Below, one piece after another: positions 8,044 through 17,354 of a stretch of 64,000 nucleotides of DNA. The position numbers and the translations under genes were made by a program. Every line of letters starts with the position of its first letter. Position 1 is the first letter of the stretch. A model generated the notes under the pieces. That model was not told the DNA's origin. It worked only from the letters and a program-made list of their open reading frames with translations, and made no database searches. This stretch comes from an uncultured Lachnospiraceae bacterium (GTDB lineage: Bacteria > Bacillota > Clostridia > Lachnospirales > Lachnospiraceae). Where the stretch lies: positions 55,193 through 119,192 of the forward strand of contig CAMKQH010000011.1 of the NCBI GenBank assembly GCA_946414885.1. Direction: 5' to 3'.

Positions 8044-8997
8044 ATGGAAGAGAAAAGCTTTCAGGAAATGCTTGGGAAGAAAACGGCAGAAGTGCAACAA
8101 GTGATTTCCGGAACGTTAGAGCGATACTTAAAAGAAAAGGATGAGCTTCCTTACGTGCATACGATCTTGGAAGCCATGGAATATAGTTTTATGGCGGGAG
8201 GAAAACGCCTTCGCCCCCTGTTGATGCGGGAGACGTATCAGCTCCTTTGCGGGGAAGGGAAAAGCGGACAGACGTCCCTCGGGGAATTTATGACGGCGCT
8301 GGAAATGATCCACACTTATTCCCTGGTGCATGACGACCTGCCGGCGATGGACAATGACGAGTACCGCAGGGGAAAAGAGACCACTTGGAAGGTCTACGGA
8401 GACGGCATGGCGGTCCTGGCCGGTGACGCCCTGATGAACAGTGCGTTTGAAATTGCTTTTTCCGAGATCAGCCGGACTCTTTCTTCCGATAAATCCCTTG
8501 AGGAAAAAGGCAGGATCGCGGGATGCGGCGAGATGCTGGCAAAGAAGGCCGGCATAGACGGCATGCTTGGCGGACAGGTTGCGGACGTGGAGGCGGAGAA
8601 GAAAAATCTTCCAATGGACATGGACAAGATCCTGTTCATCCATGAGAGGAAAACCGCGGCCCTGATCGAAGCGGCCATGGGAATCGGCGCAATGCTTTCC
8701 GGCGCCGGCGAGGAAGAGATCAACAAGGTTCTGTGGATCGCAAGAAAGGTGGGCATTGCTTTCCAAATCCAGGATGACGTGCTTGACGTGATCGGGGACA
8801 GCAAGGAGCTTGGAAAGAGCGTGGGAAGCGACGCACAGAGCGGCAAGGAGACCTACGTAACGCTTTGCGGACTTGAAAAGTCAAAGCAGGAGGTCGCAAG
8901 ACTCTCCGAGGAGGCAGCAGCGCTTTTGCATGAGCTTCCGGGTGATCACGCCTTTTTGGAGGAGCTGATCCTTCACTTGATCTACAGAAAAAAATAG
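8044..8997 (+). CDS. ispA: Farnesyl diphosphate synthase (polyprenyl synthetase family)
   Basis: A 317-residue all-helical prenyl transferase that extends DMAPP with IPP to give C15 (possibly C20) diphosphate. The first aspartate-rich motif is DDLPAMDND (97-105) and the second is QDDVLDVIGD (243-252); GGKRLRPLL and the lysine-threonine pair in ERKTAALIEAA are also present. The residues before the first motif (HTYSLVHDD) fit bacterial IspA. The ATG at 8044, 4 bp after the xseB stop, is preferred over upstream in-frame codons inside xseB. With dxs next door the pair feeds the MEP/isoprenoid pathway. Confidence 0.93.
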   Translation: MEEKSFQEMLGKKTAEVQQVISGTLERYLKEKDELPYVHTILEAMEYSFMAGGKRLRPLLMRETYQLLCGEGKSGQTSLGEFMTALEMIHTYSLVHDDLPAMDNDEYRRGKETTWKVYGDGMAVLAGDALMNSAFEIAFSEISRTLSSDKSLEEKGRIAGCGEMLAKKAGIDGMLGGQVADVEAEKKNLPMDMDKILFIHERKTAALIEAAMGIGAMLSGAGEEEINKVLWIARKVGIAFQIQDDVLDVIGDSKELGKSVGSDAQSGKETYVTLCGLEKSKQEVARLSEEAAALLHELPGDHAFLEELILHLIYRKK

Positions 8998-9021
8998 TGT
9001 TGTAAAAGAGGTTTTTTGGTA

Positions 9022-10881
9022 ATGTACCTGGAGAAAATAGAGAACGTCAATGACATAAAGAAGATCGATCCGGCGGATTATCCGGCGCTCGCGCAGGAAA
9101 TCCGGGATTTCCTGATCCAAAAGATCAGCGTGACGGGCGGACACCTTGGTTCTAATCTTGGAGCCGTGGAGCTGACCATGGCGCTACATTTGGCTTTGGA
9201 TCTGCCGCAGGATAAGATTATCTGGGACGTGGGCCATCAGGCATACACGCATAAGATCCTGTCAGGTCGGAAGGATGGATTTGACGCACTTAGACAATAT
9301 CATGGAATGAGCGGATTCCCGAAGCGGAAGGAGAGCTGCTGTGACTGCTTTGACACGGGGCACAGTTCAACTTCCATCTCGGCAGGTCTGGGCCTTGTCA
9401 TGGCGAGGGATCACAGGGGAGAGAAACAAACGATCGTTTCCGTGATTGGTGATGGATCCCTTACGGGAGGCATGGCGTATGAAGCGCTGAACAACGCAGC
9501 GAAGTTGGAGACGAACTTTATCGTCATCCTAAATGACAACAATATGTCCATCTCTGAGAACGTGGGTGGCGTGAGCAAATATTTAAACAACATCCGTACT
9601 GCAGATGGGTATCTTGACCTGAAGGAAGGCATATATAATGCATTACTCGGAAGTGCCAAGGGTAATCAGGTGATCAAGGGCATCCGGAGACTGAAAAGCA
9701 GTTTGAAAACGCTGGTGATCCCCGGCATGTTCTTTGAGGACATGGGCATCAAGTACCTTGGACCAGTGGACGGACACGACGTGCAGGCCATGGTGAACGT
9801 GATCCGCGCGGCCCAGAGGGTAGAAGGTCCGGTGCTCATTCACGCCATTACGAAAAAAGGCAAAGGATTCCTTCCTGCAGAAAAGCATCCTGCCAGATTT
9901 CACGGCACGGAGCCTTTTGACGTTGAAACGGGAAAGTTGTTGAAACAAAAGACTGAGCCTTGCTATACGGACGTATTTTCTACAATGATTTGTTCTCTCG
10001 CAGAGAAGCATTCCAACCTGGTGGCCATTACGGCAGCCATGCCGGACGGAACGGGACTGAAACGTTTTCGCTCGGAATTTCCGGATCGCTTTTATGACGT
10101 GGGAATCGCGGAGCAGCATGCGGTGACCTTTGCCGCAGGCCTTGCCGTAGGCGGCATGAAGCCCGTCGTCGCAGTGTATTCCTCATTCCTTCAGAGAGCC
10201 TATGATCAGATCCTGCACGACGTTTGCTTACAGAATCTGCCCGTTGTCTTTGCCATAGACCGCGCAGGTCTTGTGGGAAGTGACGGCGAGACGCATCAGG
10301 GCATTTTTGACTTGACTTATTTGACTGGCATTCCTAACATGCACGTGTGCGCACCCAAGAATAAATGGGAGCTCGCTGACATGATGCAGTTTGCCATGAA
10401 TTTTGACGGTCCCATCGCGATCCGTTATCCGCGTGGTACGGCATACGCAGGGCTGGAAGAGCATCGCGCGCCAATCGAACTTGGTAAGGCGGAATGGATT
10501 TACCGTGAGGACGGCGTTGCCATCTTTGCACTGGGCGGCATGGTGGAAGAAGCCGTAAAGGTGCGGGAACTGTTGAAGGAACAGGGCGTACGGGTAAGCC
10601 TGATTAACGCAAGGTTTGCAAAGCCCATCGATGAAGAAGCGCTCCTGGAAGCGGCGAAGAATCATTCCCTGATCGTAACGATGGAGGAGAACGTCGCCTG
10701 CGGCGGCTTTGGAGAGAAAATCTTGGAGGCGGCAAACGCCCGGGGACTGAAGAACAAGATCTTGCCCATAGCGTTGCCGGATGCTTATGTGGAGCATGGA
10801 AACGTGGATATTTTGAAGGAGAAGCTTGGCGTAGATCCCAAAGGGATCAGCGATAAGATTTGGGAGGCATTGAACACATGA
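9022..10881 (+). CDS. dxs: 1-deoxy-D-xylulose-5-phosphate synthase
   Basis: A 619-residue thiamine-diphosphate enzyme that condenses pyruvate and glyceraldehyde 3-phosphate, the first step of the MEP pathway. Visible are the N-terminal GHQAYTHKILSGR, the ThDP/Mg motif GDGSLTGGMAYEALNNA, the central DRAGLVGSDGETHQG, IAEQHAV with the catalytic Glu, and a C-terminal transketolase domain. The ATG at 9022 is favoured over TTG at 9016 because AGAGG lies 10 bp upstream. Twelve of its 13 Val-preceding NAY codons are NAC; the exception is one TAT-GTG near 10787. Confidence 0.95.
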   Translation: MYLEKIENVNDIKKIDPADYPALAQEIRDFLIQKISVTGGHLGSNLGAVELTMALHLALDLPQDKIIWDVGHQAYTHKILSGRKDGFDALRQYHGMSGFPKRKESCCDCFDTGHSSTSISAGLGLVMARDHRGEKQTIVSVIGDGSLTGGMAYEALNNAAKLETNFIVILNDNNMSISENVGGVSKYLNNIRTADGYLDLKEGIYNALLGSAKGNQVIKGIRRLKSSLKTLVIPGMFFEDMGIKYLGPVDGHDVQAMVNVIRAAQRVEGPVLIHAITKKGKGFLPAEKHPARFHGTEPFDVETGKLLKQKTEPCYTDVFSTMICSLAEKHSNLVAITAAMPDGTGLKRFRSEFPDRFYDVGIAEQHAVTFAAGLAVGGMKPVVAVYSSFLQRAYDQILHDVCLQNLPVVFAIDRAGLVGSDGETHQGIFDLTYLTGIPNMHVCAPKNKWELADMMQFAMNFDGPIAIRYPRGTAYAGLEEHRAPIELGKAEWIYREDGVAIFALGGMVEEAVKVRELLKEQGVRVSLINARFAKPIDEEALLEAAKNHSLIVTMEENVACGGFGEKILEAANARGLKNKILPIALPDAYVEHGNVDILKEKLGVDPKGISDKIWEALNT

Positions 10882-11759
10882 AGGAGCGACTTGACGTAAT
10901 CCTGGTGGAGCAAGGTTACGCATCCTCAAGGGAAAAGGCGAAGGCCATTATCATGTCTGGCAACGTCTACGTCAATGGACAAAAGGAAGATAAGGCAGGC
11001 ACGACCTTTGATCTTGCGAAGTGTAAGCTTGAGGTGCGAGGCAATACCCTGAAGTACGTAAGCCGCGGAGGCTTAAAACTTGAGAAGGCCATGCAGACAT
11101 GGAAATTCCCGCTGGAGGGAAAGACCTGCATGGACGTAGGTGCATCCACGGGAGGCTTTACGGACTGTATGCTGCAAAATGGCGCAAGCCGCGTTTATTC
11201 CGTGGACGTGGGTCATGGACAGCTGGATTGGAAGCTTCGCAACGATGAACGGGTCGTCTGCATGGAACAGACCAACTTCCGTTACCTAAAGCCTGAAGAC
11301 GTGCCGGAAAAACTTGATTTTGTCAGCGTAGACGTGAGCTTTATCTCGCTGACGAAGATCCTGATCCCCGCGCGGAATCTGTTGAAGGTCGGGGGAGAGA
11401 TGGTCTGCCTGATCAAACCGCAGTTTGAGGCGGGACGCGAGAAGGTGGGAAAGAATGGCGTCGTCCGTGAACTTTCCACGCATCGCGAGGTGATCGAAAA
11501 GGTGATCGACTTTGCGGACCTGACGGGCTTTTCCGTCATGGGATTGGAGTATTCGCCCATCAAGGGACCGGAAGGTAACATAGAGTATCTGGTTTATCTG
11601 AAAAAAGAGGCGGAGCCGGAAGAAAGCGTCTCTTCGCTCACGGAGCGCGAGGCGGAGGAGCTTCTTGCTACGGTGATCTCAGAGAAAAAAGGTCTTTCCT
11701 CATCGGAGCAGTGGAAACAGACAATTGCCGGGATCGTGGAAAATTCGCACGCGCTATAG
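10878..11759 (+). CDS. TlyA family rRNA (cytidine-2'-O)-methyltransferase / hemolysin A-like
   Basis: A 293-residue protein with an N-terminal S4 RNA-binding domain (RLDVILVEQGYASSREKAK onward, about residues 4-65) and an FtsJ-like Rossmann methyltransferase domain with the SAM motif DVGASTGGFTDCML. TlyA proteins methylate ribose of rRNA cytidines; a haemolytic role has also been claimed for some. The ATG overlaps the dxs stop (ATGA), so translation is probably coupled. Position between dxs and nadK is conserved in Clostridia. Confidence 0.92.
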   Translation: MKERLDVILVEQGYASSREKAKAIIMSGNVYVNGQKEDKAGTTFDLAKCKLEVRGNTLKYVSRGGLKLEKAMQTWKFPLEGKTCMDVGASTGGFTDCMLQNGASRVYSVDVGHGQLDWKLRNDERVVCMEQTNFRYLKPEDVPEKLDFVSVDVSFISLTKILIPARNLLKVGGEMVCLIKPQFEAGREKVGKNGVVRELSTHREVIEKVIDFADLTGFSVMGLEYSPIKGPEGNIEYLVYLKKEAEPEESVSSLTEREAEELLATVISEKKGLSSSEQWKQTIAGIVENSHAL

Positions 11760-11799
11760 ATAACGACTGGCGCAAGGACCGTGCGAAAAGGAGTGAACC

Positions 11800-12654
11800 A
11801 TGGGAAAACGATTTCTGATCTATTCAAATAAATTTAAGGATCCGCAGCTTCGGGCGACCAACCGGATCAAGGACTATCTGGAATCCAAGGGTCAGGAGGT
11901 CAGTCTTCTGATCGTGGACAAAGACTGGAAAAGCGGGGAATGTCTGGAATCCTGCATCCCGGAAGATATTGACCTGATCCTTGTGCTTGGGGGAGACGGG
12001 ACCGTTTTGCAGGCGGCCAGGGAAACCATTCACGTTCACGTGCCGCTGATCGGCGTGAATCTGGGAACGTTGGGTTTCATGACGCAGATTGAGATGGCAA
12101 GCTTTGAGCCGGCGCTGGACCGTTTGATCGAGGGAGATTTCCGGAAGGAGAGCCGCATGCTGCTCCAAGGGAAAGCAATGCTCCATGACGGAGAAGTCAG
12201 GGAAGGCTTGGCGTTAAATGACGTGGTGATCTCCAGAAGCGGTCCCCTGCGGGTGATCCTGCTTCGCATTTACGTTAACGGTTCTTTCTTGCATGAATAT
12301 CAGGCGGACGGCATGATCGTTACGACGCCAACGGGATCTACGGGTTATAATTTGTCTGCGGGCGGACCGTTGGTGGAGCCGGGAGCCAAGCTTTTGATGC
12401 TCACGCCCATTTGTCCGCACTCGCTGAATCAAAGAAGCATTATTCTTTCTTCAGAAGATGAGATCGAGATTGAAATCCCGATGGGAAGGGAAGGAAAGGA
12501 ACAAACGGTCATGGCGACCTTGGACGGTGCCAATTCCTTCTTTATGACGACGGGGGACCGCATCTCCATCCGTAAAAGCGCGGAGAGTGCGGAATTCATT
12601 CAGCTGAGCAAAGTAAGTTTTCTGGACGCACTGCATCAGAAGATGAAGGATTGA
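11800..12654 (+). CDS. nadK: NAD kinase
   Basis: A 284-residue cytosolic kinase making NADP from NAD. The GGDGT motif is at 64-68 (LVLGGDGTVL), followed by GVNLGTLGFMTQIE, LNDVVISRSGP and the glycine-rich TPTGSTGYNLSAGGP. Length is normal. It starts at ATG after AAAAGGAG and is followed directly by argR. Belongs to the dxs-tlyA-nadK-argR-recN run. Confidence 0.95.
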   Translation: MGKRFLIYSNKFKDPQLRATNRIKDYLESKGQEVSLLIVDKDWKSGECLESCIPEDIDLILVLGGDGTVLQAARETIHVHVPLIGVNLGTLGFMTQIEMASFEPALDRLIEGDFRKESRMLLQGKAMLHDGEVREGLALNDVVISRSGPLRVILLRIYVNGSFLHEYQADGMIVTTPTGSTGYNLSAGGPLVEPGAKLLMLTPICPHSLNQRSIILSSEDEIEIEIPMGREGKEQTVMATLDGANSFFMTTGDRISIRKSAESAEFIQLSKVSFLDALHQKMKD

Positions 12655-12673
12655 GGTGAACCAAGAGGAAAAC

Positions 12674-13135
12674 ATGAAAAAGATCAGACAACGAAGGATT
12701 TTGGAAATTATAGAGAAGTATGAGGTAGAAACCCAGGAGCAGCTTCGGGATTACCTCGCGCAGGAGGGAATCCAGGTCACGCAGGCGACGCTTTCCCGTG
12801 ACATCCGGGAATTAAAGCTTTCCAAGCTTTCCGTGGACGGAATGGCGGGCGGAAAGCAGCGCTACGTTGCCTTTCACCGCGAGGGCGGGGAGCGGGCCAA
12901 TGAGAAGTTTGTGAGGGTACTGAGGGATGGCTTTGTCTCCATGGACATGGCACAGAACATCCTTGTCATAAAAACGGTTTCGGGAATGGCCATGGCCGTA
13001 GCCATGGCGATCGACGCCCTGCAATTTCCGGAGGTGGTGGGATGCATCGCCGGGGATGACACCATCATGGTGGCAGTCAGGACCGTGGAAGAAACCAGGC
13101 AACTGATGAATCAGATGAACGAGATCATGGGTTAA
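12674..13135 (+). CDS. argR: Arginine repressor ArgR
   Basis: A 153-residue repressor with an N-terminal winged helix (RQRRILEIIEKYEVETQEQL, then QATLSRDIRELKLSK, the DNA-reading segment) and a C-terminal oligomerisation/arginine-binding domain with GCIAGDDTIMV. It senses L-arginine and represses biosynthesis or activates catabolism. The ATG at 12674 with AGAGGA just upstream gives the usual length; an in-frame GTG at 12656 would add six residues. argR-recN linkage is widespread in Firmicutes. No ARG box could be identified with confidence here. Confidence 0.92.
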   Translation: MKKIRQRRILEIIEKYEVETQEQLRDYLAQEGIQVTQATLSRDIRELKLSKLSVDGMAGGKQRYVAFHREGGERANEKFVRVLRDGFVSMDMAQNILVIKTVSGMAMAVAMAIDALQFPEVVGCIAGDDTIMVAVRTVEETRQLMNQMNEIMG

Positions 13136-13175
13136 GTTTTTAGGGGATTCAAAGAAGGCGGCAGAAGGAGGAAAC

Positions 13176-14852
13176 ATGTTACAAAGCTTACACGTGAAAA
13201 ATCTGGCGCTGATGGAGGAAACGGAAGTGACCTTTGGAGAGGGACTCAACGTCCTGACCGGTGAAACCGGCGCGGGAAAGTCTCTGCTTCTTGGGTCCGT
13301 GAATCTCGCCCTGGGGGCGAAATTTGAGAAGGAAATGTTGCGCAAAGGCGCGGAGCAGGCCTTGGTGGAGCTCAGCTTTTCCGGCAATGAAAACGTGACG
13401 CGTCGGCTTCAGGACATGGAGCTGGAAACGCAGGAGGACGACAGCGTCCTGATCAGCCGCAAGATGCAGGTTGGAAAAAGCGTTTTCAGGATCAATGGCG
13501 AGGTGGTCACCGCAAAACAGGTGAAGGAACTGGCTGAGGTACTGATCGACGTACACGGGCAACATGAGCATCAATCCCTGCTCCATAAGAAAAAGCATTT
13601 AGAGATTTTGGACGCCTTTGGCGGTAAGGATGCCGAGGAGGCGGGAGCCGAGGTGGCAAAGGCTTATCAGGAATGGAAGACCACGGAGAAAAAGCTGGGC
13701 GAAGAAAACCTTGACGAGAAAGAGCGGGCCAGGGAGCAAGCACTTGCGGAATATGAGGTTCGTGAGATCGAGGATGCAAACCTTCGCATCGGGGAAGACG
13801 AAGAATTGGAAGAGAATTACCGCCGCATGGTCAACAGCCAAAAGATCATGGAGGCCTTGGGCGAGAGTTACTCCTTCACGGGAAGTGACGGCGCCGGGAG
13901 CGCGCTCAGCAGGGGACTTCGGGCCCTTAGCAGCGTTACGGGGTATGACAAGCGCCTTGCCGAACTGGAGGAGCAGCTTGCGGAGGTGGACAGCCTTCTG
14001 GCAGATTATAACAGGGATCTGGCGGACTACATGGAGGATGCCACCTTCGACGAGGAAGCCTTTCATGAGACGGAGGAGAGACTGAATCTGATCAACCGTC
14101 TCAAGGAAAAATACGGGAATTCCTTGGAGGACGTGATCGCGTACGGCGCGAAGAGACGGGAATATTTAGATAAACTGGCAGATTATGATGCCTATCTGGC
14201 CGGACTCACTGCAAAGCTTGCTGCGGAGCGTAAAAAGCTCGGGGAAGCCTGCGAGAAGCTTACAAAAATCCGCAAAAGGAACGCCAAGACCCTGACTGGC
14301 CTTCTCACGGAAGCCTTGGAGCAATTGAATTTCCTTAAGGTGGATTTTGAGATTCATTTGGAAGCATTGGAAGAGCCGACCCAGAAGGGCAGCGATGACG
14401 TGGAGTTTTTGATCTCCACGAATCCAGGAGAGGAGAGACGTCCCCTTGGCATGGTGGCAAGCGGCGGCGAGCTTTCCAGGATCATGCTTGCAATCAAAAC
14501 CGTTCTGGCAAAACGGGACGAGGTAGATGCACTGATCTTTGATGAGATTGATGCGGGAATCAGCGGCAGGACGGCATGGCAGGTGTCAAAACAGCTCGGA
14601 AAGGTATCGGGTGCACATCAGGTGATCTGCATCACGCATCTTCCGCAGATCGCTGCCATGGCGGATTCACACTATCTGATCGAAAAGAATACGGACGGAA
14701 ACAGCACGGTGACGGACGTACGGCTCCTTACGGATCAAGAAGCCATCGGGGAACTGGCAAGGCTCCTTGGCAGTGACGGGCTTTCCGAAGCGGCGGTTTC
14801 CAACGCGGTTGAAATGCGGAAACAGGCAATGGAACAAAAAGAAGAAAAGTGA
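13176..14852 (+). CDS. recN: DNA repair protein RecN
   Basis: A 558-residue SMC-like ATPase that acts early in double-strand-break repair. Walker A GETGAGKS is at 29-36; a long coiled-coil arm occupies the middle; the signature ASGGELSRIMLAIK, Walker B LIFDEIDAGISG and the His loop QVICITHLPQIAA lie near the C-terminus. Full length for the family. A good intrinsic terminator follows, ending the operon. Confidence 0.95.
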   Translation: MLQSLHVKNLALMEETEVTFGEGLNVLTGETGAGKSLLLGSVNLALGAKFEKEMLRKGAEQALVELSFSGNENVTRRLQDMELETQEDDSVLISRKMQVGKSVFRINGEVVTAKQVKELAEVLIDVHGQHEHQSLLHKKKHLEILDAFGGKDAEEAGAEVAKAYQEWKTTEKKLGEENLDEKERAREQALAEYEVREIEDANLRIGEDEELEENYRRMVNSQKIMEALGESYSFTGSDGAGSALSRGLRALSSVTGYDKRLAELEEQLAEVDSLLADYNRDLADYMEDATFDEEAFHETEERLNLINRLKEKYGNSLEDVIAYGAKRREYLDKLADYDAYLAGLTAKLAAERKKLGEACEKLTKIRKRNAKTLTGLLTEALEQLNFLKVDFEIHLEALEEPTQKGSDDVEFLISTNPGEERRPLGMVASGGELSRIMLAIKTVLAKRDEVDALIFDEIDAGISGRTAWQVSKQLGKVSGAHQVICITHLPQIAAMADSHYLIEKNTDGNSTVTDVRLLTDQEAIGELARLLGSDGLSEAAVSNAVEMRKQAMEQKEEK

Positions 14853-14893
14853 TTTTCTTGGGTGAATAAAAACGAAGGATACGGTAATACTGA

Positions 14894-14924
14894 GAAGGAC
14901 GCGAATACGGCGTCCTTCTTTTTT
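14894..14924 (+). terminator. Intrinsic terminator after recN
   Basis: Nine-bp stem GAAGGACGC (14894-14902) with GCGTCCTTC (14910-14918), a 7-nt loop and a T-run (TTTTTT). It separates the housekeeping run from spoIVB. Confidence 0.88.
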
Positions 14925-14947
14925 ATTGCATGGATGGGAGGATTGGG

Positions 14948-16207
14948 ATGAGAAAGCTTTTTACGGGTATTTTGTTGTTTACGGCGCTGTCGCTGGCCTG
15001 CGCCATGCTATGGAACGTTACTGCGCGCATCCCTTCAACCCTTTACTTTCGCGCTGATCAAATCCAAAGGATTGATCTGGGGGTTCCGGCAACGGGAGAG
15101 GTGAGGGCAGCTTTTTTTGGATGGAATGAAAGTGAGGATTCGGAGGATATCGTGGCATTGGATCTTTCAAGACCCGTTACGATGCGTCCGGCGGGGCAAG
15201 ACAGGTATGACATGGAGGTAAGACTTTTTGGATTTATTCCATTAAAGAAAGTCGACCTTCGCGTCATAGGCGATGAGGAAGTGATCCCCATGGGAATCCC
15301 GATCGGGGTGTACCTGCAGGGAAAGGGCGTGCTTGTTGTGGGAACGGCAGAATTTATTACGGAAAATGACGAGAAGGCGGAACCGGCGAAAGACCTTGTG
15401 AAAGCGGGAGATTACCTAATGGCGATTGACGGCGTGGCATTGAAGGGGAAAGACGATCTGATCAAACGGATCGAAGAATCTGGCGGCAAAACGTTAACCA
15501 TCACCGTTGAGAGTGATGGAAATACGCGGAAAGTGGAGATCACCCCCGTCCGAAACCAGGCGCATAAATATAAGGTGGGAATCTGGGTGAAGGATAACCT
15601 TCAGGGCGTCGGAACGTTGACTTACGTCGATGCGGACGGGAAATTTGGGGCGTTGGGGCACGGCATAGCGGACGTGGATACGGGCACGGTCATGCAGGTC
15701 ACGGGAGGAACGCTCTACCAGACAAAGATTGTAAAGCTTCGCAGAGGAAAGCACGGCGATCCCGGTGAAATAACGGGAAGGATTATCTATGACGAAGGAT
15801 TTGCGCTGGGAGAGATCAGTGAAAACAGTGACCTGGGAGTATACGGCGTCTGTAATGACGCGGGGAAAAGTCTGGCAACGGCAGATGCCGTTCCCATAGG
15901 CTTAAAGCAAGAAATTGAACTTGGCCCCGCACAAGTTCTTTGTACCTTAGAGGATCACGTCGAAACCTTTGAGATTGAAATCACAAAGGTGCGCCTAAAG
16001 CAGGATGGCAAGGGACGCGGCATAGAATTAAGAGTGACGGATCCGGAGCTTCTTCGTCGCACGGGCGGGATCATACAGGGAATGAGTGGATCGCCTATTT
16101 TACAAAACGGGAAGATCATCGGTGCCGTGACGCACGTTCTGGTAAGTTCTCCGGAAAAGGGATACGGAATCTTTATAGAAAGCATGTTGGAAGAGGGAAG
16201 CTCATAA
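14948..16207 (+). CDS. spoIVB: SpoIVB peptidase (S55 family)
   Basis: A 419-residue serine peptidase with an N-terminal membrane anchor (about residues 4-24), a PDZ domain (about 125-200, with KAGDYLMAIDGVALKGKDDL) and the S55 protease domain. The catalytic His is His238 in GALGHGIAD and the catalytic Ser lies in GMSGSP (380-382). SpoIVB is made in the forespore, crosses into the intermembrane space and cuts SpoIVFA to trigger pro-sigma-K processing. The ATG at 14948 is chosen because GGGAGG (14936-14941) is 6 bp upstream. recN-spoIVB order is conserved, but spo0A, which often follows, is absent here. Confidence 0.93.
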   Translation: MRKLFTGILLFTALSLACAMLWNVTARIPSTLYFRADQIQRIDLGVPATGEVRAAFFGWNESEDSEDIVALDLSRPVTMRPAGQDRYDMEVRLFGFIPLKKVDLRVIGDEEVIPMGIPIGVYLQGKGVLVVGTAEFITENDEKAEPAKDLVKAGDYLMAIDGVALKGKDDLIKRIEESGGKTLTITVESDGNTRKVEITPVRNQAHKYKVGIWVKDNLQGVGTLTYVDADGKFGALGHGIADVDTGTVMQVTGGTLYQTKIVKLRRGKHGDPGEITGRIIYDEGFALGEISENSDLGVYGVCNDAGKSLATADAVPIGLKQEIELGPAQVLCTLEDHVETFEIEITKVRLKQDGKGRGIELRVTDPELLRRTGGIIQGMSGSPILQNGKIIGAVTHVLVSSPEKGYGIFIESMLEEGSS

Positions 16208-16280
16208 TGGAGAGTTTCCCTCATTTTCATTGACTTATGAATGGAATGAAACTACAATAGAGGAAGAATGGGGGATAAAA

Positions 16281-17354
16281 ATGAAACGATATCAAGTATC
16301 AAAATATTTTACCCTGACGTTAATCGCATTTATGATTTCCTTAGGGTTTTGGACGGTATATTTTATTGGGGACGTGCATCTTCGTTTGGCGAGACCACTG
16401 CTTGGACAGGATTATGGCACGCTGAAGGACGGAACCTATGTAAGAATCGACGTGGACACGTATCTGACAGGCGAGTATGGTAACGTGTGCGCAGCCAGCG
16501 GACGCGGTCTTAAAACCTATCAATATTATACCGTTTTGATCGGAAAAAATCAGTGGGTCAGATTTGGCGCGTCGGAGAAGGATACGCTCGAGAAATTGGG
16601 AAAATACGTGCATGGGAAGGGAAAAGAAATGCATTTAACCGCACGGGTTGACCGGGACTTGATCATGGGACTGGATTGGTATCAAAAAAACGCAAAAAAT
16701 TTTGATACAAATGCGCTGATTAAGGATTTTGTGCTTAGCGAGGCGTCCATTCATGATTATGCCACGGTACAGATTCTTGCGAACGTATTTTTGATCGCGG
16801 CGGCGATTCTGTTTATCACAATTGGCGGAATCCGCAGAGTTTACGTACGGCCCTTTGAAGATACCCAAAGATATAAGGACTGCTTTTTCGGAAGGGGATT
16901 TGACTTGGATAAGCAGTTGGAAAAGGAGAAGGAAAACCTAAAGCGCTATCAGGAGGAACAGAAAAATTCCTGGAAGTCTTACGGAATTGGAGCTGCGCTT
17001 TTGCTGGGAGGCATCTTTCTCATTGGATTTAGCGTTCTTTTATCAATGTTTACCATGATCCAAGTCTTATTTATTGGAGGCCCCCTGGGAATCTACATGA
17101 TTTCCATGAGCTTCTATTGGTTTGTGAGCGGGTTCGTCAATTCGGATTCTGAATTTGCCCATAAGATATCGGATACGTTCCTGCTTCGAACGACGTCCGT
17201 AAAGATCGAGGAATGCTATAAAATGATTCATGTCTTGAAGAAACACGTTGAGAAGAATGAGACTGCGCAGGAAAAGGTAAAAATGTGGTATGGCCCAGGT
17301 GCCTGGGAAGAAGAGGAGGGTGACTCCGGCAATGAGAGTGACGCTGCTGAATGA
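16281..17354 (+). CDS. Unknown multi-pass membrane protein
   Basis: A 357-residue protein that I do not recognise. It has a membrane segment at about 9-30, a soluble loop containing YYTVLIGKNQWVRFGA, a second membrane segment (ATVQILANVFLIAAAILF), a short basic/charged cytoplasmic region, then two closely spaced segments (GIGAALLLGGIFLIGF and a following hydrophobic stretch), and a charged, Glu-rich tail. The ATG at 16281 follows GGGGGA; earlier in-frame codons lack a good ribosome site. It occupies the position where spo0A follows spoIVB in many spore-formers. Its end overlaps the next gene by 23 bp, so they may be coupled. Confidence 0.65.
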   Translation: MKRYQVSKYFTLTLIAFMISLGFWTVYFIGDVHLRLARPLLGQDYGTLKDGTYVRIDVDTYLTGEYGNVCAASGRGLKTYQYYTVLIGKNQWVRFGASEKDTLEKLGKYVHGKGKEMHLTARVDRDLIMGLDWYQKNAKNFDTNALIKDFVLSEASIHDYATVQILANVFLIAAAILFITIGGIRRVYVRPFEDTQRYKDCFFGRGFDLDKQLEKEKENLKRYQEEQKNSWKSYGIGAALLLGGIFLIGFSVLLSMFTMIQVLFIGGPLGIYMISMSFYWFVSGFVNSDSEFAHKISDTFLLRTTSVKIEECYKMIHVLKKHVEKNETAQEKVKMWYGPGAWEEEEGDSGNESDAAE

